In this document: positions 1 to 8,543 of the stretch, one piece after another
Position numbering within the stretch: the stretch's first letter is position 1
Layout: every line of letters begins with the position of its first letter
Origin: Desulfosediminicola flagellatus
GTDB taxonomy: Bacteria; Desulfobacterota; Desulfobulbia; Desulfobulbales; Desulfocapsaceae
Length of the DNA stretch: 64,000 nucleotides
Direction of reading: 5' to 3'
Assembly (NCBI RefSeq): GCF_005116655.2
Contig: NZ_CP050698.1
Location: 3,867,501-3,931,500, forward strand
Translations under genes and position numbers: made by a program
Notes under the pieces: generated by a model
The model's database searches: none
Told to the model about the DNA's origin: nothing
What the model saw: only the letters and a program-made list of their open reading frames with translations

Positions 1-221
1 TTGCGATTTTCAGGCAGTATATCTCGTAAAATAATCTCCTTGAAACGTTCACGAGCGGCTTCAAGGAGCGGTGTGAAGTCAATCTCAGACTGTGCTAACC
101 GGGGTCCATCCTTCGCTTTAGTCAAAAAGTATACAGAAGAGTTATACGCTATTTCAGGAATTTCACCTGAGTACCTCACCACAAACCACTCATTCTCTAA
201 ATGTTCAAAAACCTTACTCAC
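1..221 (-). CDS. Hypothetical protein, N-terminal part (cut by window edge)
   Basis: An open frame on the minus strand runs from a GTG at 221-219 off the left edge. It starts MSKVFEHLENEWFVVRYSGE and has 73 codons inside the window. The GTG overlaps the TGA stop of hemA (220-218), the spacing expected for translational coupling, which is the main reason to call it real. The visible part is charged, with no signal peptide or membrane segment. I do not recognise the family. Its place as last visible gene of the sirohaem/haem cluster suggests co-expression with hemA but says little about function. Confidence 0.6.
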   Translation of the reverse strand, partial: MSKVFEHLENEWFVVRYSGEIPEIAYNSSVYFLTKAKDGPRLAQSEIDFTPLLEAARERFKEIILRDILPENR

Positions 222-1504
222 TTTTCAGTTCCGTCACCAAGACCAAAAATAGTACGTATATTCTCAACTTTCAGCTGACTATTATCGCGACCGCCGCAAT
301 CCTCGCTTTTCAGATATTGCAAGGGATCGTAAAGAATTTTTGAAGCTATTGCACCTGCCATTTTCTCTAGCGACTTTCTTTCCTTTTCAGAAATACTTGT
401 GAGCCTTGACAGGGACTTTTCCAGCTCCTGCCTGCAGATCGCATCCGCTTTTTTATGTAATTCCTGAATTGTCGGTGTAAGCGACATGCCCTCATACCAC
501 CGCTCAAATTTCAGCGTTTCCTCATCAACAATTCGTGTAGCTTTAAGCGCTTCTTTATCACGTTCTGTTCTATTCATTTCAACAACCTGACTCAGGTCGT
601 CAATATCATACAGGTAGATATTTTCAAGGTCATTCAAGTGAGGATCAAGATCACGGGGAACGGCAATATCTATAAAGAACAAGGGCTTGTTGCGGCGAGT
701 CTTCATCACCGGTTTCACCTCTTCCTTATGAAGGATGATATTAGGTGCACCGGTTGAACTTATAATAATGTCAGCTTTCTCAAGCTGAACCAGCAATTCA
801 TCGAACGAAGCAGCTTTCCCGTTGAACTTTTGCGCGAGATCAACAGCTCTTGAAAAAGTACGGTTGGCGACAGTAACAGAGACCGCCCCCTGGCCTACAA
901 GATGCTGCGCAGCCAGCTCGGCCATCTCACCGGCGCCAAGAAGCAGTACATGTTTATCACTCAAATCACCAAAAATCTTTCGTGCGAGTTCAACAGCTGC
1001 TGAGCTGATAGAAACCGCAGAAGATCCTATACCGGTCTCAGTCCGTATTCGTTTGGCCACAGAAAATGATTTATGCAAAAGCCTGTTCAACAGTGGACCA
1101 GCGCAATGGTATTCAGCCGCATAACGATACGCTTCTTTCAACTGACCAAGGATCTGTGCTTCTCCGACAACAAGAGAATCAAGACTTGCTGACACATTAA
1201 ACAAATGGTTCACTGCATCCCTGCCTGTGTAGTTATAAATGTATTTCCTACACTCATCGGCAGAAAGGTTATCCCCGAAAAGAAATGCAATAAGCTTCTC
1301 TTCAAGCTCTGCTCCCGGCACACCAACCACAAGTACCTCAACCCTGTTACAGGTTGAGAGCAGATAACATTCTTTGCATCCCGGAATATTCTTCAACATC
1401 TGCAACGGTTCTTCATAACCACTGGACAGTGCTATTTTCTCACGTATCTCCACCGGAGTTGTCTTATGGTTCACTCCAAGCAGAATAAAACTTTCACTGG
1501 CCAT
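218..1504 (-). CDS. hemA: Glutamyl-tRNA reductase
   Basis: First committed enzyme of the C5 tetrapyrrole pathway: NADPH-dependent reduction of glutamyl-tRNA to glutamate-1-semialdehyde in the cytoplasm. The protein has 428 residues from the chosen start MASESFILLGVNHKTTP, the usual family N-terminus. The catalytic cysteine is Cys52 in STCNRVEVL. A nucleotide-binding LLGAGEMAELA stretch follows near residue 190, and the C-terminal helical dimerisation domain is complete. An upstream in-frame start at 1537 would add 11 residues and overlap ccsA further. The chosen ATG overlaps the ccsA stop by 11 bases, so the genes are probably coupled. Length is normal for the family. Confidence 0.97.
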   Translation of the reverse strand: MASESFILLGVNHKTTPVEIREKIALSSGYEEPLQMLKNIPGCKECYLLSTCNRVEVLVVGVPGAELEEKLIAFLFGDNLSADECRKYIYNYTGRDAVNHLFNVSASLDSLVVGEAQILGQLKEAYRYAAEYHCAGPLLNRLLHKSFSVAKRIRTETGIGSSAVSISSAAVELARKIFGDLSDKHVLLLGAGEMAELAAQHLVGQGAVSVTVANRTFSRAVDLAQKFNGKAASFDELLVQLEKADIIISSTGAPNIILHKEEVKPVMKTRRNKPLFFIDIAVPRDLDPHLNDLENIYLYDIDDLSQVVEMNRTERDKEALKATRIVDEETLKFERWYEGMSLTPTIQELHKKADAICRQELEKSLSRLTSISEKERKSLEKMAGAIASKILYDPLQYLKSEDCGGRDNSQLKVENIRTIFGLGDGTEK

Positions 1505-2324
1505 AAGTCTGTACGCCTCCGAGCGGATACATGACACCCCAGAGGGTAAATAATACTATAGCAAATCCAACAATAGCCATTATAGCAGCACGTTTTCCAC
1601 GCCAGCCAGCAGTAAATCGCTGATGGATCTGCAGCAGGTAAACAAACCAGGTAATCATTGACCAGATTTCTTTAGGATGCCATTGCCAATAGGTACCCCA
1701 TGCCTGCCGAGTCCATAATGAGCCTGTTACCATACCTAAGGTCAGGAAAACAAATCCTGTTGCCAAACAATGACTATTTAACTGATCCAGCGCATCAAGC
1801 GATGGTAAACGCTGAAAGAAATACCCGAACTTTCGGCTTTTCAGCTCACGATCCTGAAGCAAATACATCAGGCCACCGCAAAAAGCGAGTGAGAAAAATG
1901 CATAGGCAAAAAGTGATAATCCTGCATGCCATGGCAGCCATAAACTCTGGTGGATAGGTTTTAACGGCATAATGTCTCTAGATGCAAATGCCGCGGCAGT
2001 GAGCAAAAGCATTATCAACACGGAGACAAACGTACCAAAATTTTTAACCGTATATCTCCACCGAAATGACAGATATGCCCAGGTCGCAGCCCATGCGAAA
2101 AACACCACAGCCTCGTGCTGACTGGTTATCGGAGTGTAGCCTGCAAGGAAAAATCTAGAGAGAATGTAAAGCGACTGCAACACACCGGATACAACCAGTA
2201 CCAATCGTGCAACCTTGCGAACCCTACTATTCTGGCTGACAAAAAACACAAGATACAATACGGTTGAAAGAAAGGTAGTTCCTAGGACCGCCTGAAAAAA
2301 CAAATAATTAATTTCAATCATCAT
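1494..2324 (-). CDS. ccsA: CcsA/HemX-type haem-handling cytochrome c assembly protein
   Basis: Polytopic membrane protein of 276 residues with about eight hydrophobic segments. The tryptophan-rich stretch WGTYWQWHPKEIWS near residue 210 is the haem-binding signature of the CcmC/CcsA/ResC superfamily. In system II cytochrome c maturation such proteins present haem to the periplasmic ligation complex. Copies next to hemA are often named HemX, and some influence glutamyl-tRNA reductase level. Its position between the sirohaem synthase and hemA fits a tetrapyrrole operon, but no CcsB/ResB partner is visible here. Whether it acts in haem export or regulation cannot be settled from sequence. Confidence 0.85.
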   Translation of the reverse strand: MMIEINYLFFQAVLGTTFLSTVLYLVFFVSQNSRVRKVARLVLVVSGVLQSLYILSRFFLAGYTPITSQHEAVVFFAWAATWAYLSFRWRYTVKNFGTFVSVLIMLLLTAAAFASRDIMPLKPIHQSLWLPWHAGLSLFAYAFFSLAFCGGLMYLLQDRELKSRKFGYFFQRLPSLDALDQLNSHCLATGFVFLTLGMVTGSLWTRQAWGTYWQWHPKEIWSMITWFVYLLQIHQRFTAGWRGKRAAIMAIVGFAIVLFTLWGVMYPLGGVQTYGQ

Positions 2325-2420
2325 AAGCCAGGTCTATAAGAGCGTTGGTCAGTGTCCATTCATTTAAACACCGGTTATCGATTCAGGCAGTGTGAGTGTT
2401 TCACAAATCAACCACCATAA

Positions 2421-3098
2421 CTATGCTTTCGGGACTTCAACCCTATCGACAATCTTGTCGGTATCTATACCACAAGGTAGGATTGCTGCAACAATAGACC
2501 GCACTCGCTTCCACTGCCTGTTCTTAACACAATCGACAATATCCGTGGCGAGCAGCTCATCAAACAGTTTTTTATTATCTGCAGAACTTCCAGGCCCCTG
2601 AACAATTACTTCTCTGATTGCGGCAAATAATGTGGTTATTGCAGCGTACTCCTCACCAAAGTGCCCTTCAAGCTCTCTCCTGATCACCCTCGACAGAGCA
2701 GGGCTTGCACCACCTGTAGATATCGTAAGTAATAACAACCCCCTGCGCACCTTTGCAGGTACCTGAAAATCGCAACGCCCAGGGTTGTCTGCACTATTTA
2801 ATAGAACATTCAGCTCTTTGGCTTCACGACTTACAATCTCCTGAACCTCACGATTATCAGTAGTAGCAAACACCAGAAATGTACCCTGTAAATCTCCACG
2901 CCGGTATGGTCGCAGGTGGAGTGTTATCAATCCCTGCTCAGCCATTTCATGAAGCTCAGGAACAACCTCCGGGCTGATAACAGTTACTGAGGAACTACAA
3001 TCGACAAGGGCCATAACTTTGCGTAAGGCGACGTTTCCTCCACCCACCACAAGGCATGATCTTTCTGTAATATCAAGGTTTATCGGGAAAAACACCAT
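2421..3098 (-). CDS. Precorrin-2 dehydrogenase / sirohydrochlorin ferrochelatase (Met8/CysG-N type)
   Basis: 225-residue protein matching the N-terminal half of CysG and yeast Met8. An NAD-binding Rossmann motif VVGGGNVALRK lies at residues 17-27. The conserved acidic residue of the bifunctional active site is Asp104 in NSADNPGRCDF. The family oxidises precorrin-2 to sirohydrochlorin and inserts iron to make sirohaem, the cofactor of sulfite and nitrite reductases. There is no fused methyltransferase domain, so SUMT activity must come from another gene. It appears to be the first gene of the ccsA-hemA cluster, with a 96-base gap to ccsA. Confidence 0.9.
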   Translation of the reverse strand: MVFFPINLDITERSCLVVGGGNVALRKVMALVDCSSSVTVISPEVVPELHEMAEQGLITLHLRPYRRGDLQGTFLVFATTDNREVQEIVSREAKELNVLLNSADNPGRCDFQVPAKVRRGLLLLTISTGGASPALSRVIRRELEGHFGEEYAAITTLFAAIREVIVQGPGSSADNKKLFDELLATDIVDCVKNRQWKRVRSIVAAILPCGIDTDKIVDRVEVPKA

Positions 3099-3132
3099 TG
3101 CTCATCCACGTTCAGGTAAAAACGGCAAAAGA

Positions 3133-3825
3133 TTAGGATTTTTTCTGTAACCTATTAATGATAATAGTGACATCTTTACCATCTTTTTTAAAGGCCTGAG
3201 CTTTGCCGGCAATCGCATATTCCTTTTCAGCCAATTTAAGAAATTTGGGTAAGCTCTGCCTTTTAGCATCATGGGCAAGAAATATTACCCCGCCAGGCTT
3301 CAGATACGCGTTAAATACATTGAGCAGCGGTTGAAAGAACTCTTCTCTAAACAGAACTTCGGCACCTGCCAGCACATCAAACTTTTCCATCTCTGGCGGA
3401 GCGAGCCAATCAAGCATTTCACACTTTACATTACTCAGGCCGGAGGCGGCGGCACTCACTCGCTCGAAATCAAGAATAATGTCTTCATAGTCAGTGATTG
3501 TAACGTCGAAACCATTAACAGCAGCAGCAAGACCAGGAGCACCAAGCCCCGCACCGACTTCGAGGAGGCGTTTCCCTTCGGCCTGTGGCAACCCATGAAG
3601 AGTATATGCGAGAATCATTGCTGAATCCCAGAGTTTAACCCAAAAAGGAAATTCAGAAACATTGGCAAATGGATCTTTTCCAGCAAGGAACTCCTCCAGA
3701 TCTGCTATTTTCAAAAGCCTGACAGTGTCTTCACCAAGCTTCAAACGATCAAATGTAAGTGAGTATTTTTCTCTGAGCCTGTTGTATATTTCCCTTTCAT
3801 ACTCAGGGAGGGTACGTATATCCAT
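3133..3825 (-). CDS. Class I SAM-dependent methyltransferase (METTL21/Methyltransf_16-like)
   Basis: 230-residue cytoplasmic protein. The N-terminal helical region ends in FPFWVKLWDSA, typical of the METTL21-like protein-lysine methyltransferases. The SAM-binding glycine loop LLEVGAGLGAPGL is at residues 88-100, followed by an acidic strand end (ITDYEDI) and a post-motif region (DVLAGAEVLF). Substrate is unknown; bacterial members are mostly uncharacterised. It lies 34 bases upstream of the sirohaem synthase gene on the same strand, so it may share that transcript. Confidence 0.8.
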   Translation of the reverse strand: MDIRTLPEYEREIYNRLREKYSLTFDRLKLGEDTVRLLKIADLEEFLAGKDPFANVSEFPFWVKLWDSAMILAYTLHGLPQAEGKRLLEVGAGLGAPGLAAAVNGFDVTITDYEDIILDFERVSAAASGLSNVKCEMLDWLAPPEMEKFDVLAGAEVLFREEFFQPLLNVFNAYLKPGGVIFLAHDAKRQSLPKFLKLAEKEYAIAGKAQAFKKDGKDVTIIINRLQKKS

Positions 3826-3877
3826 GTATAGCCTATGTTACAGCCATTAGGGCTGCTCTCAAAATCTGAAACTGGTT

Positions 3878-4684
3878 CTAACCCAGCAATTGATGACCAA
3901 ATCCTGCAAATGCCACCAGCAAGCAATAATATCCAAAATACTGAAGGCGATTTCTCCGTACAATATCAAGTAGAAAGACAATAGCAAAATATCCTGCCAC
4001 AGCAGACATCACGGTCCCTGCACCGATATTTATCAATGAATCAACTGAAGGCACCTGATCAAAAAGCCCACCGAACTGCAGAACGGCTGCTCCGAGAATT
4101 GCAGGAATAGACATGATAAATGAAAATTTAGCAACCACCTCCCTGTTCATACCCAAAGCCATACCAACAAAGATAGTGGAACCAGAACGAGACAATCCAG
4201 GCATGATGGCACACGCTTGTGCGCAACCAACGACGAGAGATCTAGGCCAGTTAAGCTTACGCTCACCTTCCTTCAAATATCTGGAAAAAATCATTATAAT
4301 GCCTGTAATAACAAGCATTGAATACACTAATGTGAGATTGCTGAAAAGATGTTCAACCTTATCTTTTAAAAATAGTCCCGCAATTACAGCAGGTATTGTC
4401 GCTACAACCACATAGATATCCCACATGAAATACATGCGGCTTTCATTGTCAGCCTTCCCACGCATCATTGCCAGAGGTGCTGCTACCATGGCGATCAACT
4501 CTTTTCGAAACACCAAACACACTGAAACCAGAGTCCCAAGGTGTAAAAAAACGTCAAAAAGCACTCCCTGTTGCTGAAAATTCAGCAATTGAGAACCAAT
4601 AACCAGATGTCCTGAGCTGGAAATTGGTAGAAATTCAGTAAATCCCTGAACCACCCCCAGGACAATAGCTTTTAATAATTCCAA
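3878..4684 (-). CDS. uppP: Undecaprenyl-diphosphatase (BacA family)
   Basis: 268-residue polytopic inner-membrane enzyme that recycles undecaprenyl pyrophosphate to the monophosphate carrier for peptidoglycan and other cell-wall polymers. Both family signatures are present: the N-terminal GFTEFLPISSSGHL (residues 14-27) and the second motif PGLSRSGST near residue 165, which carries the catalytic arginine and serine. Length and the even spread of hydrophobic helices are normal. It is followed 52 bases downstream by the methyltransferase on the same strand. Confidence 0.96.
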   Translation of the reverse strand: MELLKAIVLGVVQGFTEFLPISSSGHLVIGSQLLNFQQQGVLFDVFLHLGTLVSVCLVFRKELIAMVAAPLAMMRGKADNESRMYFMWDIYVVVATIPAVIAGLFLKDKVEHLFSNLTLVYSMLVITGIIMIFSRYLKEGERKLNWPRSLVVGCAQACAIMPGLSRSGSTIFVGMALGMNREVVAKFSFIMSIPAILGAAVLQFGGLFDQVPSVDSLINIGAGTVMSAVAGYFAIVFLLDIVRRNRLQYFGYYCLLVAFAGFGHQLLG

Positions 4685-4748
4685 TTGGATCTCCTCTCAA
4701 CGATACCTATGCGGTATCCAGATGGTAAAAAGCACCAGCAAGTCGGTG

Positions 4749-4787
4749 AAAAAAAAATGGTCGGTTGATTATACAATCAACCGACCA
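4749..4787 (-). terminator. Rho-independent terminator of the small secreted protein gene
   Basis: A perfect 13-bp stem (TGGTCGGTTGATT with its complement, loop of 4 bases) is followed, reading on the minus strand, by nine T residues. It lies 32 bases after the stop of the gene at 4820-5029 and separates that gene from uppP. Confidence 0.9.
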
Positions 4788-4819
4788 AGCAGAATAATGA
4801 AAAAGAGATGCTATGTCAA

Positions 4820-5029
4820 TTAACAACCCTCAACAGCTGCTCCCTTCTTAGCGGTAGATACTTTAATTTTATCTCCCGGAGCTAACTTGTCAGCTTTTTC
4901 ACAGGTCATGGTAACCTTGTCGCCATCAACTGCATCTACAGTACATTTCAATTTTGCTGCATAACCCGCACCAGCTGTACAGAATGCGAAAACCAACGCC
5001 ATTGCCAAAGACACGATTCCTTTTTTCAT
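4820..5029 (-). CDS. Small secreted protein of unknown function
   Basis: 69 residues: a clear Sec signal peptide (MKKGIVSLAMALVFAF...GYAA) followed by a mature part of about 45 residues that alternates short beta-strand-like stretches (LKCTVDAVDGDKVTMTCEKA, then APGDKIKVST). The mature part has three cysteines, one the last residue. The pattern suggests a small periplasmic beta-barrel protein, possibly with a disulfide. A near-consensus promoter at 5124-5152 and a strong terminator bracket it as a single-gene transcript, which supports expression. No function can be assigned. Confidence 0.75.
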   Translation of the reverse strand: MKKGIVSLAMALVFAFCTAGAGYAAKLKCTVDAVDGDKVTMTCEKADKLAPGDKIKVSTAKKGAAVEGC

Positions 5030-5123
5030 AACTATCTCCTAGAATGACAGATTATTGCCGGATAGTAGTTCCGGAAAAAAACACGATATAACCACAATGT
5101 AGTACACTATTTAGTTAACTTCT

Positions 5124-5152
5124 AATATACCCGGATTATGAGCATTTGTCAA
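5124..5152 (-). promoter_or_regulatory. Sigma70-type promoter for the small secreted protein gene
   Basis: On the minus strand a perfect -35 box TTGACA (5152-5147) is followed after 17 bases by TATATT (5129-5124). This leaves an untranslated leader of roughly 90 bases before the start codon at 5029. Confidence 0.75.
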
Positions 5153-5182
5153 TCAAAGTTGATACAGATCAAAGGAGAATAA

Positions 5183-5686
5183 TCAGTTCATGATACTCTC
5201 TATATCCTTGATAAGGATAGCTTTTGGTACATACCCAGGGTATTTTTTCACCACATTACCATCCTTATTTATTAGGAAAGAAACTGGAACCCCGTAAACA
5301 CCCCCAAAATTTTGCATTGTCTCATTATCAGCCATCAAAACAGGATAATTGATATTTTTCTTTCTAACGAGCCTGGCAACAACATCAGGCCCACCCTGAT
5401 CAACTGATAACGCGATTATAGAAAAATCTTTTTCACCATATTTCCCCTGCAGGTCTTTGAAAGTAGGAACTTCCTCAATACATGGAGGGCACCATGTTGC
5501 AAAAAAGGAGACCAGTAAAACCTTTCCGGCAAAAGACGTACTATCCACCTCACTTCCGTCAACGGCACTTTTCAAGACAAACTGAGGCATTCTGGATGAT
5601 GCATTTGCACTGGTATTAAATGCAAAACAGAAAAACAGAAAAACTGCAACTGCACTAACAAAAACAGACCGGGACAGATTTTTCAT
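5183..5686 (-). CDS. TlpA/ResA-like periplasmic thioredoxin
   Basis: 167 residues from the chosen ATG at 5686, which is preceded by GGGAG and begins a normal signal sequence (MKNLSRSVFVSAVAVFLFF). An upstream in-frame ATG at 5812 would add 42 residues unlike a leader. The AhpC/TSA-Redoxin-type thioredoxin fold carries the redox motif WCPPC at residues 65-69 (Cys66, Cys69) and the cis-proline region GVPVSFLI. Family members reduce disulfides of apocytochrome c or other periplasmic proteins, and the ccsA gene nearby fits that role. Divergent from the surA-like gene. Confidence 0.9.
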   Translation of the reverse strand: MKNLSRSVFVSAVAVFLFFCFAFNTSANASSRMPQFVLKSAVDGSEVDSTSFAGKVLLVSFFATWCPPCIEEVPTFKDLQGKYGEKDFSIIALSVDQGGPDVVARLVRKKNINYPVLMADNETMQNFGGVYGVPVSFLINKDGNVVKKYPGYVPKAILIKDIESIMN

Positions 5687-5966
5687 GAATGGCTCCCACG
5701 GAGATTTCAAATTCAACTTGCATATGCTATACTCTCGCGTCAGAATATTCGATATAGCGTGAATGTCAACTGGTACAATGGCTGAAGACCTTGTAAACCT
5801 TACTGCTCGCACCTATATAATGATTAATCTACTGATTCTTTAGAATAATTCTAGCAGAATCAGGTAACTTTGGTCAACTTATTGCCTTGACCAATGAGGT
5901 CATATGGCAAATTTTTGTCGATTTACACTAACGCATTTATCTAGAATTACCTTTCAGGAACGCATT

Positions 5967-6998
5967 ATGAGCCAAAACTCCCGATCAGCATCAGCATATC
6001 CTGCACGTATCTTGGTTTGCGCAATTTTTCTCGCCTCACTCGTGTTACCACCCAGCCTTGTCCACGCCGAACTCGTAGATAAAATAGTTGCCGTGGTTAA
6101 CGATGAAGTAATTACTCTCTCTGATGTAGATGCCGAAGGCCAGGAAGTATTCCGTAAAATTACCGCTACGTCTCCAGTAGATGAGGTTCAGGAAAAACTA
6201 GAAATGGCGCGTGCAGAAATTCTGAATACCATCATTGACAAACGACTTATTGCCCAGAAAGCCAGCGCATTAAACATTACGGTTTCAGAGAGCGAAGTTG
6301 AAGCAGCATACAATAATGTTCTGCAGCGAAACCGAATTAGCCGCGAGCAACTACTTGCCAAACTTGAAAGCAGCGGGTTAAGTGAAGCTGTTTATAAAAC
6401 GACTCTGGAAAGCCAACTTCTTCAAAACAAATTGGTCGGCACAGATGTACATGCTAAGATAGTTGTGACTGAAGACATGATCCAGAAGCATTACGATGAG
6501 AATTATACATCAAACATTGAAGATGGTGCCTATTATCTGCTGCAGATGGGGTTCGCCTGGCAGGATTCCGAAGCAACCAAGACCAGCCCGGCTAGACAAT
6601 CGGCCAACAAGCTTGAAGCTAAAAAACGAGCAGAGCGCATACATAATCTAGTAATGTCGGGACAGAACTTCGAAACCCTGGCCAGTAAATATTCTGATCT
6701 CCCATCAAAAGTTGATGGCGGCGATATCGGTACATTTCAACTCGATGAGATGGCAGAGTATATGCGGGACGCAGTGTCCAGTCTCAAATCCGGAGAGGTC
6801 AGTGAAATAGTAGAAACTCCTGCCGGATACCAGTTTTTCAAACTTCTTTCTGCCGGAGAGGATGCAGTTATCAGAAAAGCTGCATATGTTTCTGTAAAAG
6901 ATGAGATCAAAGAAAAGCTTTATGACGAAGAGTTACAAAAAGCATATGGCCAATGGGTAAAAGACCTTAAAGAAAAAGCCTATATTCAGAAATTATAA
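5967..6998 (+). CDS. surA: SurA-like periplasmic chaperone / peptidyl-prolyl isomerase
   Basis: 343 residues from ATG 5967, chosen because AGGAA lies 6 bases upstream and the resulting N-terminus is a signal peptide ending near VHA-EL (residue 34). The SurA N-terminal domain follows at once (VDKIVAVVNDEVITLSDVD), then a single parvulin-type rotamase domain at about residues 190-300 (GGDIGTFQLDEM...VETPAGYQFFKL) and a C-terminal helix. E. coli SurA has two rotamase domains; one-domain versions are common outside Enterobacteria. Expected role is folding of outer-membrane proteins. The downstream rodZ-like gene follows 31 bases later. Confidence 0.88.
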   Translation: MSQNSRSASAYPARILVCAIFLASLVLPPSLVHAELVDKIVAVVNDEVITLSDVDAEGQEVFRKITATSPVDEVQEKLEMARAEILNTIIDKRLIAQKASALNITVSESEVEAAYNNVLQRNRISREQLLAKLESSGLSEAVYKTTLESQLLQNKLVGTDVHAKIVVTEDMIQKHYDENYTSNIEDGAYYLLQMGFAWQDSEATKTSPARQSANKLEAKKRAERIHNLVMSGQNFETLASKYSDLPSKVDGGDIGTFQLDEMAEYMRDAVSSLKSGEVSEIVETPAGYQFFKLLSAGEDAVIRKAAYVSVKDEIKEKLYDEELQKAYGQWVKDLKEKAYIQKL

Positions 6999-7029
6999 CC
7001 CACCACGCAGCAATATAAGGACAGTGTCA

Positions 7030-7713
7030 ATGACCACTGAACCACATGAAACAGAGCCCGAATCCCTTGGGCAATTTCTAAGAAAGACCAGAATAGAACT
7101 CGGATTCGATCTCGAACAGATTTGTGAAGAAACCAAAATATCCGCATCAAACCTTAAGGCAATAGAGGGAGACAGTTATGGCTCTCTGCCTGCAGATGCT
7201 TTTGCACGTGGATTTTACAGTCTTTATGCCAGGGCGCTTAAACTTAATTCAGACGAAATCGTTAAACGTTTTCTGACTGAACGGGGTTCACTTCAGCGAA
7301 AAAATTCACTCACATCGCATAACCCGCCAGCCCATAAAGCTGCTCAGGAGATCAGCAACATGGCTGAACCATCCGGTGCTTCGCCCATGTCAACCATAGG
7401 GTTAGCGTTGCTGCTTCTGATCCTGCTTACCGGCGGAGTCTGCTGGTATTTCGACATCAACCCTGCAACGTTTATCAGTGAAAAAATCCGGAGTATTGAG
7501 CAAAACAACACACAGGATACAGCTCCTTCAGATCCCGACAACAGTAGCATTCAGGCACCAGAGCCTGAAAATGCAGGTGATACATCTACATTCAACAGAC
7601 TGCAAACAATGCCCGATTCGTTGTTGGCTGGTAAACTTCAGCAAGAGATCAACTATCTTCTGCTACCCTCTTCATATTCATATACAAAAAGCGTTGCTCA
7701 CCTTCAGGGGTGA
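7030..7713 (+). CDS. RodZ-like helix-turn-helix membrane protein
   Basis: 227 residues. The start is placed at ATG 7030, 8 bases after AAGGA; a GTG at 7024 would sit too close to it. An HTH_25-type domain (residues 13-85; LGQFLRKTRIELGFDLEQIC, then ISASNLKAIEGD) is followed by a linker, one transmembrane helix near residues 122-140 and a polar, acidic periplasmic tail. RodZ links MreB to the cell-wall elongation complex. The usual C-terminal DUF4115 beta domain is not recognisable here, so the protein is a short version. It sits between surA and recO and may be co-transcribed with them. Confidence 0.78.
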   Translation: MTTEPHETEPESLGQFLRKTRIELGFDLEQICEETKISASNLKAIEGDSYGSLPADAFARGFYSLYARALKLNSDEIVKRFLTERGSLQRKNSLTSHNPPAHKAAQEISNMAEPSGASPMSTIGLALLLLILLTGGVCWYFDINPATFISEKIRSIEQNNTQDTAPSDPDNSSIQAPEPENAGDTSTFNRLQTMPDSLLAGKLQQEINYLLLPSSYSYTKSVAHLQG

Positions 7714-7748
7714 GCGCACGCTGACCTGACCTCCCTGCAAAACACATA

Positions 7749-8543
7749 ATGACGCCTATCATCAGGGAAACAGACGCCATCGTTCTTGACAGCCATGATC
7801 ACGGGGAGTCTGATCTGATAATAACGTTATACTGCCGGGATAACGGCAGAATAACGGCCATTGCCAAGGGTGCAAAGAAGAGTAAACGACGATTCGTCAA
7901 CAAACTCGAACTGTTCAGTTTCCTCCAGGTAACGCTCCGGCAGCGAAACAGCAATTCTCTTGCCCTGCTCCAGGAGGCTGAACTCCATTCGGGCTTCATT
8001 CAGCTCAGACAGAATTTCACCAAATACACAGCGGCCTCTGTAATACGAGAATTCACACTGTTTGCAATACGTGATGGAGAAGAAGATGAGCGTTTTTATC
8101 AACTTCTTCTCTGGTCACTACATATGCTCAACAAAGGGGAGCCTCATCTGCAGATCGTCATGCTATTTCTTTTACGGTTCTACGACTACATTGGTTATCG
8201 TCCGGAATTACGACACTGTTTCAGTTGCGGAATATCAGAATTGTCCTCTTCCGATTTCAGGTTCAACACGTCAACCGGCAGTCTTATTTGTGCAAAATGT
8301 GTACGCGCTGCTGGACAAAGCGGTATACCGCTATCTCCCGGCACGATAAAAATGCTCGAATCGTGTCAGCATTCTTCTCTTGAAAGACTGCACAGGATCA
8401 AAGTTGCAGAATCGAGTCTTTACGAAGCACTGAACGTTCTGCATCGCTACGGCAGACACGTCTTGCAGCGTGATATTATTTCATGGAGGATGCTACGAAA
8501 AACAATCAGATCAGAAATGACTGAATGGACAAATTACAGGTAA
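7749..8543 (+). CDS. recO: DNA repair protein RecO
   Basis: 264 residues. The N-terminal OB-fold (ETDAIVLDSHDHGESDLIITLY, including the family GESD stretch) is followed by a helical domain with a zinc-ribbon-like set of cysteines at 157, 160, 181 and 184 (CFSC, CAKC). RecO anneals single strands and loads RecA with RecR in the RecF pathway. Length is normal. The gene is convergent with the biotin ligase gene and their 3' ends overlap by 10 bases. Confidence 0.95.
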   Translation: MTPIIRETDAIVLDSHDHGESDLIITLYCRDNGRITAIAKGAKKSKRRFVNKLELFSFLQVTLRQRNSNSLALLQEAELHSGFIQLRQNFTKYTAASVIREFTLFAIRDGEEDERFYQLLLWSLHMLNKGEPHLQIVMLFLLRFYDYIGYRPELRHCFSCGISELSSSDFRFNTSTGSLICAKCVRAAGQSGIPLSPGTIKMLESCQHSSLERLHRIKVAESSLYEALNVLHRYGRHVLQRDIISWRMLRKTIRSEMTEWTNYR

